From Levilactobacillus huananensis (GTDB lineage: Bacteria; Bacillota; Bacilli; Lactobacillales; Lactobacillaceae), in assembly GCF_003946145.1 (NCBI RefSeq), contig NZ_RHOC01000005.1:92299-156298 (forward strand): DNA of 64,000 nt, written 5' to 3'. The position numbers were made by a program, and so were the translations under genes. Positions 47,117 through 54,662 of the stretch are shown here, piece by piece. The notes beneath the pieces were generated by a model. The model was not told the DNA's origin. It did no database searches and saw nothing but the letters and a program-made list of their open reading frames with translations. The number at the start of each line of letters is the position of its first letter. The stretch's first letter is position 1.

Positions 47117-48193
47117 CTAGAAAGTCAGCTCATATTCAAATTTTAATTTCTTATAGTAATCCTGCTCAATAAAGTCGGTTGGGCGTACGTCCCCACCAGG
47201 CTTATCAAAGTAAGTGACCCCCGCCAATTTCAGCATCTTGTAGACAAATTGGGAACAAAACATGATGTTGGGTTTGGCTGAATGCTTAGAAACGAGGCCC
47301 ACCATGTTGTAGGCGCTCCCCTCGCGGTTAATTTCTGCAATCTTATCAATCACGAATTGCTTTTGTTTCACGGTAACCGGCAGGCTATACACCAAGATGG
47401 ACGCGCCCACCTTCTGATGGAAGAATTCCAACGTTTCGGCATTCATTCCCGGTGGATAGACGTTGTCACCCCCGTTGTAGCTGATGATGGTTGTTAGATC
47501 TCGGTCAAAGGACAGGGACACGTGGTTAAACTGCTTACGCGTCACCACAGAGATCATCTCGCTGGCCGCACTACCCGTATTGGAAACGGCTAAATAGAGC
47601 CGTTGGTCATCCAAAGTGGCCGTCGCTGCCTCGAAATAAGCCGCCGTCAAGGTGCCATGATTAATATAACGGGTTGCACTATGCCGCGGTAAATCTGCCA
47701 GAATCGTTTTGAGATGAGCCATGGAGACCTTGTCTTTGGCATCGGTGGTTGCGGCCAACACCGACCGTAATTTGGCGGTATCGCGTCGCAATTCATTGAA
47801 GCTAACCGTAGCGAACTCTTCCACCGTTGGCAGGTAAAACACCGTCTGGTTATTTGTCGTCACAAATCGCTCCACCCATAAGGGAAAGAGGAGCATCACC
47901 ACGCCCAACGCTTTGGCTGGAAAGTACATCACCGTTTGGCCACGTAATGGGAAGACACCGACAGAGACAAAGACGATCTGTAAGACCAATAAGAGACCAT
48001 ATATCCCGATAAGGCCTACCTTGGCCCCTTTTGGAAATTGGGCTAAGATTGTCCGCATAATCATCACTGCCGCCAGATAGATATAGACAATAATCAGAAT
48101 GGGAAGATTGCCCAAGAGAAATAGGCTCACCAGGAGCAGCCACCCCATTCCCTTAATTTGAATCGATTGAAAGTAATTTAGCAGTTCGGTCAT
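47117..48193 (-). CDS. membrane protein with permuted NlpC/P60-like (YiiX-type) domain
   Basis: 358 residues. Four hydrophobic segments in the first about 110 residues, then a soluble domain. The domain has histidine in RKQFNHVSLSFD (about 225) and, later, cysteine in NIMFCSQFVYKMLKLAG (about 315): His before Cys, the order of circularly permuted papain-like folds. This family includes lipid- or amide-acting enzymes; the substrate is unknown. Extended -10 TGGTATACT at 48292-48297. Confidence 0.72.
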   Translation of the reverse strand: MTELLNYFQSIQIKGMGWLLLVSLFLLGNLPILIIVYIYLAAVMIMRTILAQFPKGAKVGLIGIYGLLLVLQIVFVSVGVFPLRGQTVMYFPAKALGVVMLLFPLWVERFVTTNNQTVFYLPTVEEFATVSFNELRRDTAKLRSVLAATTDAKDKVSMAHLKTILADLPRHSATRYINHGTLTAAYFEAATATLDDQRLYLAVSNTGSAASEMISVVTRKQFNHVSLSFDRDLTTIISYNGGDNVYPPGMNAETLEFFHQKVGASILVYSLPVTVKQKQFVIDKIAEINREGSAYNMVGLVSKHSAKPNIMFCSQFVYKMLKLAGVTYFDKPGGDVRPTDFIEQDYYKKLKFEYELTF

Positions 48194-48223
48194 GCTGGTC
48201 TCCTCACCTTTTCAAATACGAAA

Positions 48224-48253
48224 GAGCCCTCGTGGTATGCCACCCGGGGGCCC
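48224..48253 (-). promoter_or_regulatory. strong hairpin in the 5' UTR of the NlpC/P60-like gene
   Basis: GGGCCCCCGGGTGG - CATA - CCACGAGGGCTC, then only TTT on the minus strand. Could be a leftover terminator or a leader structure between the promoter (-10 TATACT, 48292-48297) and the gene. Confidence 0.45.
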
Positions 48254-48337
48254 AGATAATTTAAAGTTAGCCGCGCACATTAATTAGATTCAGTATACCA
48301 TAGACGCTTGCATTGCTAGCCATATCTTCAGCCACTC

Positions 48338-48370
48338 AAAAAAATGGAAACCCTGCACGGGTTTCCATTT
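48338..48370 (-). terminator. intrinsic terminator of pepN
   Basis: 12-bp stem AAATGGAAACCC / GGGTTTCCATTT with loop GTGCA, followed by a T-run on the minus strand. Confidence 0.92.
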
Positions 48371-48386
48371 CGTTTTTAGTCCTTAA

Positions 48387-50921
48387 TTATTTAACAACAG
48401 CTGCAAGTGCTGCAACGACAGCCGCCTTTTCAGCCGCAATCAAATCCACGCGACTCTCGATAACCTTGATGTCCATCTGAATTTCACGGGTCAAGCCTGG
48501 GGTATTGACCTTAGGTTCAAAGAAGGCCTTGAATTCAGCCAACCGTTCTGGTGTCCGGAAGACCCGAGAGATGACCGTAATGAAGGTACTAAACTCCATA
48601 TCGCCACCAACAGTATCTTCGAGCCATTGCCAATCAGTCCGAATCCAATCCCAAGCCGCCTGTTCACCACGAGTATTGACCAGAAGACCATTAAACCAAG
48701 CACGTAAGTCTTGTGGCTTCACCGTGCCAGCATCTTCAAAGACACCAATTAGACGCACGATTTGTTCTGGGTCACCCGTTGCCGTCACTGCATGGGACAG
48801 ATCTGACTTGTAGCTGGCATTGCTAGTTGCCCGGTAAGCTGCCAGCAAGTCCCCAATCAAGGCCGCGCTACCGAAATGCTTGACCTCGTTACGAATAATT
48901 AGAAAACGCGTCGAAGCTGGTAAGCTCTCCAAGTGTTCCCGATTGGCTGTAAATAAGTCATGCGCTGATGCAATGGCTTCAGGATTCTCAGCATACAAGG
49001 CCGCACTCAGAACCGTAGGCCGAACTAGCTGGTCATCGAGGCTGTCAGCATCACGATCGTTCCAGCCCAAACGCGCAACTTGACCGGCACTCAATCGGTC
49101 GAAGTAAGCCTTCACTTGAGCCTCTTCAGCAGAACCTGGCGTAACGAATTTCTTCAACGCCCCAGCAATAGTGTACAGAGAAGTGGTAACCAACGTTGAT
49201 TGGTTGTCGGCAAAACGAGGTAACAGGGGAACTAAAGTCCCGTAGGAAATCTGACGGCCTTCGGCTAAGAGCTGGAGGTCTTGCAGAATCTGGTGTTGGG
49301 TAATGCTGTCAAAGTCATCAACGTGGTCCAGAATGTCTTGCAACAAGGTGTCGTCGTAGGCCACGATAAAGTGGGAATTGTTGCCAACATTTAAGCGGAA
49401 CGGCTTGCCACTGGCTTGACGTAGTTGCGCGTAGTCCCCAACGACAACCTCGTGGTCCTTTAAGAGGACGGGAGCGGCATCATAGTTGCTGTTCAATGGC
49501 ACTTGCCATTGACGGCCAACCTCTTTGCCTTCACCAATGAAGAACTGCTTCTGTGATAACGTCAATTTACCGTCGACAACCTTGGCTGAAACGACCGGAT
49601 AACCAGGCTGTTCCAACCAAGAGTTCATGATAGCCCCGACATCCATACCAGAGGCTTCACCCAGGGCAGCCCAAAGGTCATCCCCGGTTGCATTGCCATA
49701 ATGGTGAGCGGCAAAGTAGGCCTTTAACCCCTTACGTAAGGCTTCGTCTCCAATCAATGTCCGTACCATCACTAACATCCGAGCACCCTTAGCGTAAACG
49801 ATGGCACTGTCGAAAATTGCATCAATTTCTGCTGGATCTTCAACCTGAACATGCACGGGCTGAACGCCATCTGTCGCATCTCGCTTGAGGGCCATAGGAA
49901 CGTCAGACGTCTGGAACATCTCCCAGACGTGCCAGTCAGGTTCGATGGCATCGATGGCAACGTATTCCATCATGTTGGCAAAACTTTCGTTAAGCCATAG
50001 GTTGTCCCACCACTTCATGGTGACCAGATCCCCGAACCATTGGTGCGCCAGTTCATGAGAAATAACCGTAGCGACCAACATCTTCATGTCAGGCGTCGTG
50101 TTGTCAGGATCTAAGACCAGGTAAGCTTCCCGATAGGTGACGAGACCCCAGTTCTCCATGGCACCGGCTGAGAAGTCAGGTAAAGCGAGTTGCCATGAAT
50201 GTGGCAGTGGGTATAGTGTCTGATAAAAGTCTTCATAGAATTCGATTGAACGTTTAGCGATGTCTAAAGCGAAGTCGAGTTCATTAGCTTGGTGGGCCTT
50301 CGTGGCAAAAACACCGACCTGAACCCCACTCTTAGTCGTGGTTAACTTACTTTGGAGATCCCCAAAGGCAAACGCAATCAGGTAGGTGGACATCCGGACC
50401 GTGGTATCAAAGATGTGGACGCCATTTTCAGTCTTTACTTCCGGCATGTTGCTGATAATCGTTTCGCCTTCGTGTTCGTCGAAGCTGATCGCCAGGTCAA
50501 ATGTCGCCTTGGCTTCGGGTTCGTCGACACAAGGGAAGGCTTGACGAGCAGCCGTCGTTTCAAATTGGGTCCCGATAATCTGCTTTTTCTCTCCGTTTAA
50601 CTCATAGTAGGAGGGATAAATTCCCATCATGCTGTCGGTCAGGGGTGCAGTAAAGGCAATGGCCACGGTCGTTTTCCCAGTCTTACCTAGGTCAATGTGA
50701 ATGCCTTCGCTCTGATCATCAAACGTAAATGGTACGGATTGCCCGTCAGCAATCACCGACTGAATGGTCATAAACTTTTGGTGAACAGAAATTTTGTTTT
50801 CCAAGGCGTCACCGGTGATGGTGGACGTCCCGGAGATTTCTTTGGTTTCGCGATTAATATTTAACGCGATATCGTAGTGGTTGGGTTGGAACATCTGATA
50901 AAAGTGTGTGGATTTTGTCAT
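48387..50921 (-). CDS. pepN: aminopeptidase N (M1 family)
   Basis: 844 residues, normal PepN length. Zinc metalloenzyme removing N-terminal residues from peptides in the cytoplasm. GAMENWGL exopeptidase motif and HELAHQWFGD with the third ligand glutamate in NESFANMMEY are intact; ERAP1-like C-terminal helical domain follows. Ribosome binding site AAGGAGG. Single gene between two terminators. Confidence 0.97.
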   Translation of the reverse strand: MTKSTHFYQMFQPNHYDIALNINRETKEISGTSTITGDALENKISVHQKFMTIQSVIADGQSVPFTFDDQSEGIHIDLGKTGKTTVAIAFTAPLTDSMMGIYPSYYELNGEKKQIIGTQFETTAARQAFPCVDEPEAKATFDLAISFDEHEGETIISNMPEVKTENGVHIFDTTVRMSTYLIAFAFGDLQSKLTTTKSGVQVGVFATKAHQANELDFALDIAKRSIEFYEDFYQTLYPLPHSWQLALPDFSAGAMENWGLVTYREAYLVLDPDNTTPDMKMLVATVISHELAHQWFGDLVTMKWWDNLWLNESFANMMEYVAIDAIEPDWHVWEMFQTSDVPMALKRDATDGVQPVHVQVEDPAEIDAIFDSAIVYAKGARMLVMVRTLIGDEALRKGLKAYFAAHHYGNATGDDLWAALGEASGMDVGAIMNSWLEQPGYPVVSAKVVDGKLTLSQKQFFIGEGKEVGRQWQVPLNSNYDAAPVLLKDHEVVVGDYAQLRQASGKPFRLNVGNNSHFIVAYDDTLLQDILDHVDDFDSITQHQILQDLQLLAEGRQISYGTLVPLLPRFADNQSTLVTTSLYTIAGALKKFVTPGSAEEAQVKAYFDRLSAGQVARLGWNDRDADSLDDQLVRPTVLSAALYAENPEAIASAHDLFTANREHLESLPASTRFLIIRNEVKHFGSAALIGDLLAAYRATSNASYKSDLSHAVTATGDPEQIVRLIGVFEDAGTVKPQDLRAWFNGLLVNTRGEQAAWDWIRTDWQWLEDTVGGDMEFSTFITVISRVFRTPERLAEFKAFFEPKVNTPGLTREIQMDIKVIESRVDLIAAEKAAVVAALAAVVK

Positions 50922-50952
50922 GATTTCCTCCTTGAATTATTAGAATAATCTC

Positions 50953-50958
50953 ATTATA
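50953..50958 (-). promoter_or_regulatory. pepN promoter -10
   Basis: Perfect TATAAT, with GTGGCA 17 bp upstream as a poor -35. Confidence 0.5.
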
Positions 50959-51008
50959 CACTTTTGGTCCCCTGGTGCCACGTAAGACGGTGAATCTTTT
51001 TAGTGGCT

Positions 51009-51044
51009 AAAAGGGTGACGATCACCATGATCGCCACCCTTTTC
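51009..51044 (-). terminator. intrinsic terminator of the first flavodoxin gene
   Basis: Long stem AAAAGGGTGGCGATCA / TGATCGTCACCCTTTT with loop TGG; T-run is within the stem. Confidence 0.8.
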
Positions 51045-51050
51045 AACTAT

Positions 51051-51527
51051 CTAATTTTGTTTTGACCAAGCCTGAATTTCTTGATCCGTTACGTGACTTG
51101 TCAAGCGCTTGCCAGCTTGCCAATCAATTGCTGGATAATCGACCCGAAGTTGACGAACCGCCTCATCAATCGCTGATGACCCGGACGTACAGAATGGCCG
51201 AACCGTCTTCCCAGACAGATCCACACTATCCAAGAGTGTATCGATCGGTCGCGGTGCGGTTGCCCACCACAGTGGGAACCCCAAGTAAACGGTTGTTGCC
51301 TGATCAATGGCCGCACTATCAACCGGCTCAATGGCCGGCCGCACCCGCCCACCGTGCATCTCGTGATAGCTCCGACTATCATGGTCGTTCCAATTCAAAT
51401 CAGTCTTGGTATAGGCCTGTTGCGGCTTGATGGGGATTAACTTAGCTCCCGTCACGGACGAAATTTTTTCTGCAACACCTTGTGTATGTCCAGTATTAGA
51501 TAAATACAACACAACTGATTGTCCCAT
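51051..51527 (-). CDS. flavodoxin-like protein (copy 1)
   Basis: 158 residues. FMN phosphate loop SNTGHTQ at the N-terminus, GFPLWWATAPRPIDTLLD and PFCTSGSS for the isoalloxazine side; a short flavodoxin (Flavodoxin_4 type) used as an electron carrier or quinone reductase-like enzyme. Paralogous to the gene just upstream (both 158 residues, start MGQS, motif GFPLWW). Controlled by a 19-bp-spacer promoter. Confidence 0.88.
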   Translation of the reverse strand: MGQSVVLYLSNTGHTQGVAEKISSVTGAKLIPIKPQQAYTKTDLNWNDHDSRSYHEMHGGRVRPAIEPVDSAAIDQATTVYLGFPLWWATAPRPIDTLLDSVDLSGKTVRPFCTSGSSAIDEAVRQLRVDYPAIDWQAGKRLTSHVTDQEIQAWSKQN

Positions 51528-51564
51528 TAGTAATTCCTCCCATTTATTTTTAACTTACGTCTTA

Positions 51565-51595
51565 GTTATACACCCTTAGAGTACCTCTAGGTCAA
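51565..51595 (-). promoter_or_regulatory. MerR-type promoter (19-bp spacer) with operator
   Basis: TTGACC - 19 bp - TATAAC. The spacer contains CCTAGAGGTACTCTAAGG, an imperfect palindrome close to the CTTAGAGT/ACTCTAAG sites of AdhR/NmlR-type MerR regulators. Long spacers with such palindromes are typical of MerR-activated promoters. Confidence 0.75.
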
Positions 51596-51611
51596 CTGCT
51601 TTCTTTTTCGG

Positions 51612-51648
51612 AAAAATAGGACCCTGGCAGAGTACGCCAAAGTCCTAT
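51612..51648 (-). terminator. intrinsic terminator of the second flavodoxin gene
   Basis: Stem ATAGGAC.TTTGGCG / CTGCCAGG.GTCCTAT, then TTTTCC on the minus strand. It separates the two paralogues. Confidence 0.82.
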
Positions 51649-51654
51649 CAAAAT

Positions 51655-52131
51655 CTAATCTTCCATAGCCCAATCTTGAATCTCATCTGTCGTCAAGCTG
51701 GTAGCAAACCGACGACCCGGATGCCACCGGATATCAGGGTAGTCCTCACGGAGCTTATCGATCGCTTCAGCAATCGGTGTCGTTCCCGAGGTACAGAACG
51801 GATGAACATCCTTACCCGTTAAATCCACGCTGTCTAGTAACGTATCAATTGGCCGCGGCGCTGCCGACCACCAAAGTGGAAATCCCAGAAAAACGGTCGT
51901 CGCTGACGCAATCTTTTGAGGATCGATCGGTTCAATAGCTGGTCGAATTTTTCCTGCATGCATCTCTTGATAGCTTCGGCTCGTCTGATCTTCCCAATCA
52001 AGATCTGCCGATGTGTAGGGTATCTTAGCGTGAATGCCGACGAGTTCAGACCCCGTCGCTACCGCAATTCTCTCCGCTATCGCTTGCGTATGCCCTGTAT
52101 TTGAAAAGTACAATACAATAGATTGTCCCAT
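51655..52131 (-). CDS. flavodoxin-like protein (copy 2)
   Basis: 158 residues, paralogue of copy 1. SNTGHTQAIAERI (FMN loop), GFPLWWSAAPRPIDTLLDSVDLTGKDVHPFCTSGTTPI. Its promoter ends in the same GTGTATAACTAAG as copy 1 (TATAAC at 52170-52175), but the -35 and the operator half-sites have drifted. Evidence of tandem duplication with separate control. Confidence 0.88.
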   Translation of the reverse strand: MGQSIVLYFSNTGHTQAIAERIAVATGSELVGIHAKIPYTSADLDWEDQTSRSYQEMHAGKIRPAIEPIDPQKIASATTVFLGFPLWWSAAPRPIDTLLDSVDLTGKDVHPFCTSGTTPIAEAIDKLREDYPDIRWHPGRRFATSLTTDEIQDWAMED

Positions 52132-52343
52132 TAGTAATCCCCCCGGTATGTTTTCAATCCTCTAACTTAGTTATACACCACTTGGACCGTTCTGGGGGGA
52201 TCCTTTTTATAATTGTTGGAATAATCTAAGGAATCTCAATTAGAGCAAGTAAACTTATCGTTTAATTTTAAAGGCCATCTCCCTTGATAGACTTCTAAAC
52301 TTTAAGGCATCGAACACAAAGATAGAGACGCTATTTGAGACTA

Positions 52344-52982
52344 CTACCCTTTAAATAGGTCATCCTCCAATGCTAAGCACCAACAATGATATACGCTAAT
52401 ATGTAGCTCCTGAATTAGATAGGTTTCGGTCTCCGGTACATTAACAACCACGTCCACATAGTTACTAATATCGCCATTATTTTTACCGGTTAATAGAATA
52501 GACCGCATACCAAGTGCTCGTGCCACCAGAGCTGCATACTTCACATTTGAAGAATTGCCTGACGTAGATAGGCAGAGCAACAAATCCCGTTGTTGCCCTA
52601 ACGTTGCTAACTCTTGGCCAAAAATCAGGTCAGGATCCACATCATTAGAAAATGCTGTAGAAAAAGCCGTTTGTGATCCCAAAGCCATTGCTTTGATGCC
52701 ACCTTCTAGCTGTTTTAACTTTACCGATTCATTTGGATCTATTGATCCTAATTTCCGAGAAAAGTCAGGGTTAAGTGGCCTTTTCTTATTAAACGACTTA
52801 AGCAATTCTCCAACAATGTGATAGCTATCCGAATTGCTGCCGCCATTACCACAAGTGAACAAAGTTCCACCACTCTGAGCAGTATCTAAAAGTATTTTAT
52901 AGGCATCCACGATTTGTGATAAACAACTTTCTAAGTTTGGTCTTCTCTTAATTAAAATATTTGTAAACTCATTTAAAGCCAT
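52344..52982 (-). CDS. SIS domain protein, phosphoheptose isomerase-like (GmhA-type)
   Basis: 212 residues. SIS fold with GGTLFTCGNGGSNSDSYHIVGEL and LLCLSTSGNSSNVKYAALVARALGM, the phosphosugar loops of GmhA. Last gene of a PTS operon and therefore probably an aldose-ketose isomerase or similar on the sugar phosphate made by that PTS; no lipopolysaccharide context exists. Ribosome binding site AAGAAGAG is weaker than its neighbours. Confidence 0.8.
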   Translation of the reverse strand: MALNEFTNILIKRRPNLESCLSQIVDAYKILLDTAQSGGTLFTCGNGGSNSDSYHIVGELLKSFNKKRPLNPDFSRKLGSIDPNESVKLKQLEGGIKAMALGSQTAFSTAFSNDVDPDLIFGQELATLGQQRDLLLCLSTSGNSSNVKYAALVARALGMRSILLTGKNNGDISNYVDVVVNVPETETYLIQELHISVYHCWCLALEDDLFKG

Positions 52983-53001
52983 TATTTAATCACTCTTCTT
53001 T

Positions 53002-54375
53002 TTATTCAGCAGTTTCAATATTTTTTTCAGAACTTGCTTTAATCGCCATACGCTTAGTCTTAATCACCGAACCAATTATGAAAATCAAAGCTAGAATACC
53101 GATAAGCGCATAGACACCAATTTTACCGAAGCTTTCCCCAATATGGCCAACTACAATACCTACAACGGCAAAATCTGCGTCACCAAAAGTTGAATTGGCA
53201 AAACCAAGTTTACCTAGCACTGGAAGCATCAATGCTGGTAAGAAGGTAATAAGTGCCCCATTAAAAAGGCCACCGATGATCGTTCCACGGATACCGCCAA
53301 CGGCATTAGAGAGAACACCCACACCAGCACCCACGAAGAAAAGATTAATTAATCCGGGAATGATGATTGGCAATGAGGTGAAAGGTAAAAGAGCAAAAAC
53401 AATCAGTCCACCTACTGTTGATGAAATGAACCCGATTAAAACAGCATTAGGTGCATATGGGAAGAGTACCGGAACGTCCAACGCCGGCGTTGCATCAGGA
53501 ACAATTTTTTCTGAAATTCCCTTAAACGCGGGCACAATTTCTGCTAACATCATTCGCACACCTTGCAGAACAATGACGAATCCAGCGGTAAAGATAATTG
53601 CTTGCATAATTGCAAACATTACAATATTGTCTCCACCAGATAATTTTAAAACCACAGATTGTTTTGCCATGACATACGTGACAACATACAGAATTAACAT
53701 GACTAAGACCGTACTAATCGTATTATCCTTGAAGAAACTCAGTCGCTTTGGTACTTTAATTGATTCTGTCGAATGTTCCTTGTTTCCAACCAATTTACTA
53801 ATCATTGGTGATAAACAATAACTAATTCCATTAAAGTGACCCATGGCAACATTATCATTACCTGTAACCTTCCGGTAGAAAGGCTGAGTAACGGCTGGTG
53901 ACAGTGTCATCACAGCACCTAATAGTAAGGAACCAACAATAACCAACTCAGTCCCTTTGAAACCTAAGGTACTCAAAACGGCCGATAACAATGCTGACAT
54001 AAACAGGATATGGTGCCCTGACAAAAAAATATATTTAAATTTTGTAAAGCGCGCAATTAAGATATTACATAAGAACCCGAACGCCATGATAAGCGCCATT
54101 TCAGGTCCAAAAAGCTTTTGAGCGGTACCGATAACTGCTTCATTGGAGGGAATAACGCCCTGAACATGGAAAGCGCTTTCAAAAGCTGGCGACAGATTAT
54201 TCAAAGCACTGGAAATTATGTTTCCCCCTTGAGATAAAATCACAAAACCAATAACTGTTTTAAAGGTTCCAGTCAGGACTTTTTCAACTGGTTTGTGAAG
54301 GGTAATCAATCCAATAAAAGCAATCAGCCCAATGATAATGGCTGGCTGGTTAAAAAAACTAAAAATAAAATTCAT
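53002..54375 (-). CDS. PTS ascorbate-type transporter subunit IIC (UlaA/SgaT family)
   Basis: 457 residues, about 11 helices. TFKTVIGFVILSQGGNI, HVQGVIPSNEAVIGTAQKLFGPEMALIMAFGFLCNILIARFTKFKYIFLSGHHILFM and the second conserved repeat MLAEIVPAFKGISEKIVPDATPALDVP are UlaA features. Takes up a sugar or ascorbate-like substrate while phosphorylating it through IIB. Substrate not provable from sequence. Starts 3 nt after the IIB stop. Confidence 0.87.
   Translation of the reverse strand: MNFIFSFFNQPAIIIGLIAFIGLITLHKPVEKVLTGTFKTVIGFVILSQGGNIISSALNNLSPAFESAFHVQGVIPSNEAVIGTAQKLFGPEMALIMAFGFLCNILIARFTKFKYIFLSGHHILFMSALLSAVLSTLGFKGTELVIVGSLLLGAVMTLSPAVTQPFYRKVTGNDNVAMGHFNGISYCLSPMISKLVGNKEHSTESIKVPKRLSFFKDNTISTVLVMLILYVVTYVMAKQSVVLKLSGGDNIVMFAIMQAIIFTAGFVIVLQGVRMMLAEIVPAFKGISEKIVPDATPALDVPVLFPYAPNAVLIGFISSTVGGLIVFALLPFTSLPIIIPGLINLFFVGAGVGVLSNAVGGIRGTIIGGLFNGALITFLPALMLPVLGKLGFANSTFGDADFAVVGIVVGHIGESFGKIGVYALIGILALIFIIGSVIKTKRMAIKASSEKNIETAE
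54168..54181 (-). promoter_or_regulatory. cre-like CcpA site inside the IIC gene
   Basis: Plus strand reads GGAAAGCGCTTTCA, one base from the perfect cre TGAAAGCGCTTTCA, about 195 bp into the gene. Could be a CcpA roadblock, but it is also imposed partly by codons for ESAF. Confidence 0.45.
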
Positions 54376-54378
54376 GAT

Positions 54379-54657
54379 TTAGTTCCCCTTTTCCTCGAAG
54401 TACGTATCCAGTTCTTGTTTGATCGCAACTTTGTCCACGACGTTCCCAAGAAAAATCTTGTCGACATCATATTCCTCCAAAGGATCTTTGAAGTCCCTGG
54501 TTGCCAGAATTAAGTCAGCATTATGCGCCCCAACTGAACCAATGTCACAAGCTTCCACTTCAGCATCACGACTCTCAGCCTCCAAGATCTCATCAACATT
54601 CATCTTTAAAATTAAGGAAGACCCTGAACCCATACCACAAACTGTCAAAATATTCAT
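54379..54657 (-). CDS. PTS ascorbate-type subunit IIB (UlaB/SgaB family)
   Basis: 92 residues from ATG at 54657 (GGAG 8 nt upstream, within the regulator gene); GTG at 54666 is open but less likely. Phosphorylated cysteine in ILTVCGMGSGSSLILKMN. Rossmann-like IIB fold. Overlaps or abuts the regulator gene end, so it is cotranscribed. Accepts phosphate from an EIIA domain. Confidence 0.9.
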   Translation of the reverse strand: MNILTVCGMGSGSSLILKMNVDEILEAESRDAEVEACDIGSVGAHNADLILATRDFKDPLEEYDVDKIFLGNVVDKVAIKQELDTYFEEKGN

Positions 54658-54662
54658 AATTT

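Noticed and set aside
52344..52982. Considered true phosphoheptose isomerase for LPS heptose
   Set aside because: Gram-positive context with PTS genes; only the SIS fold is supported, not that reaction.
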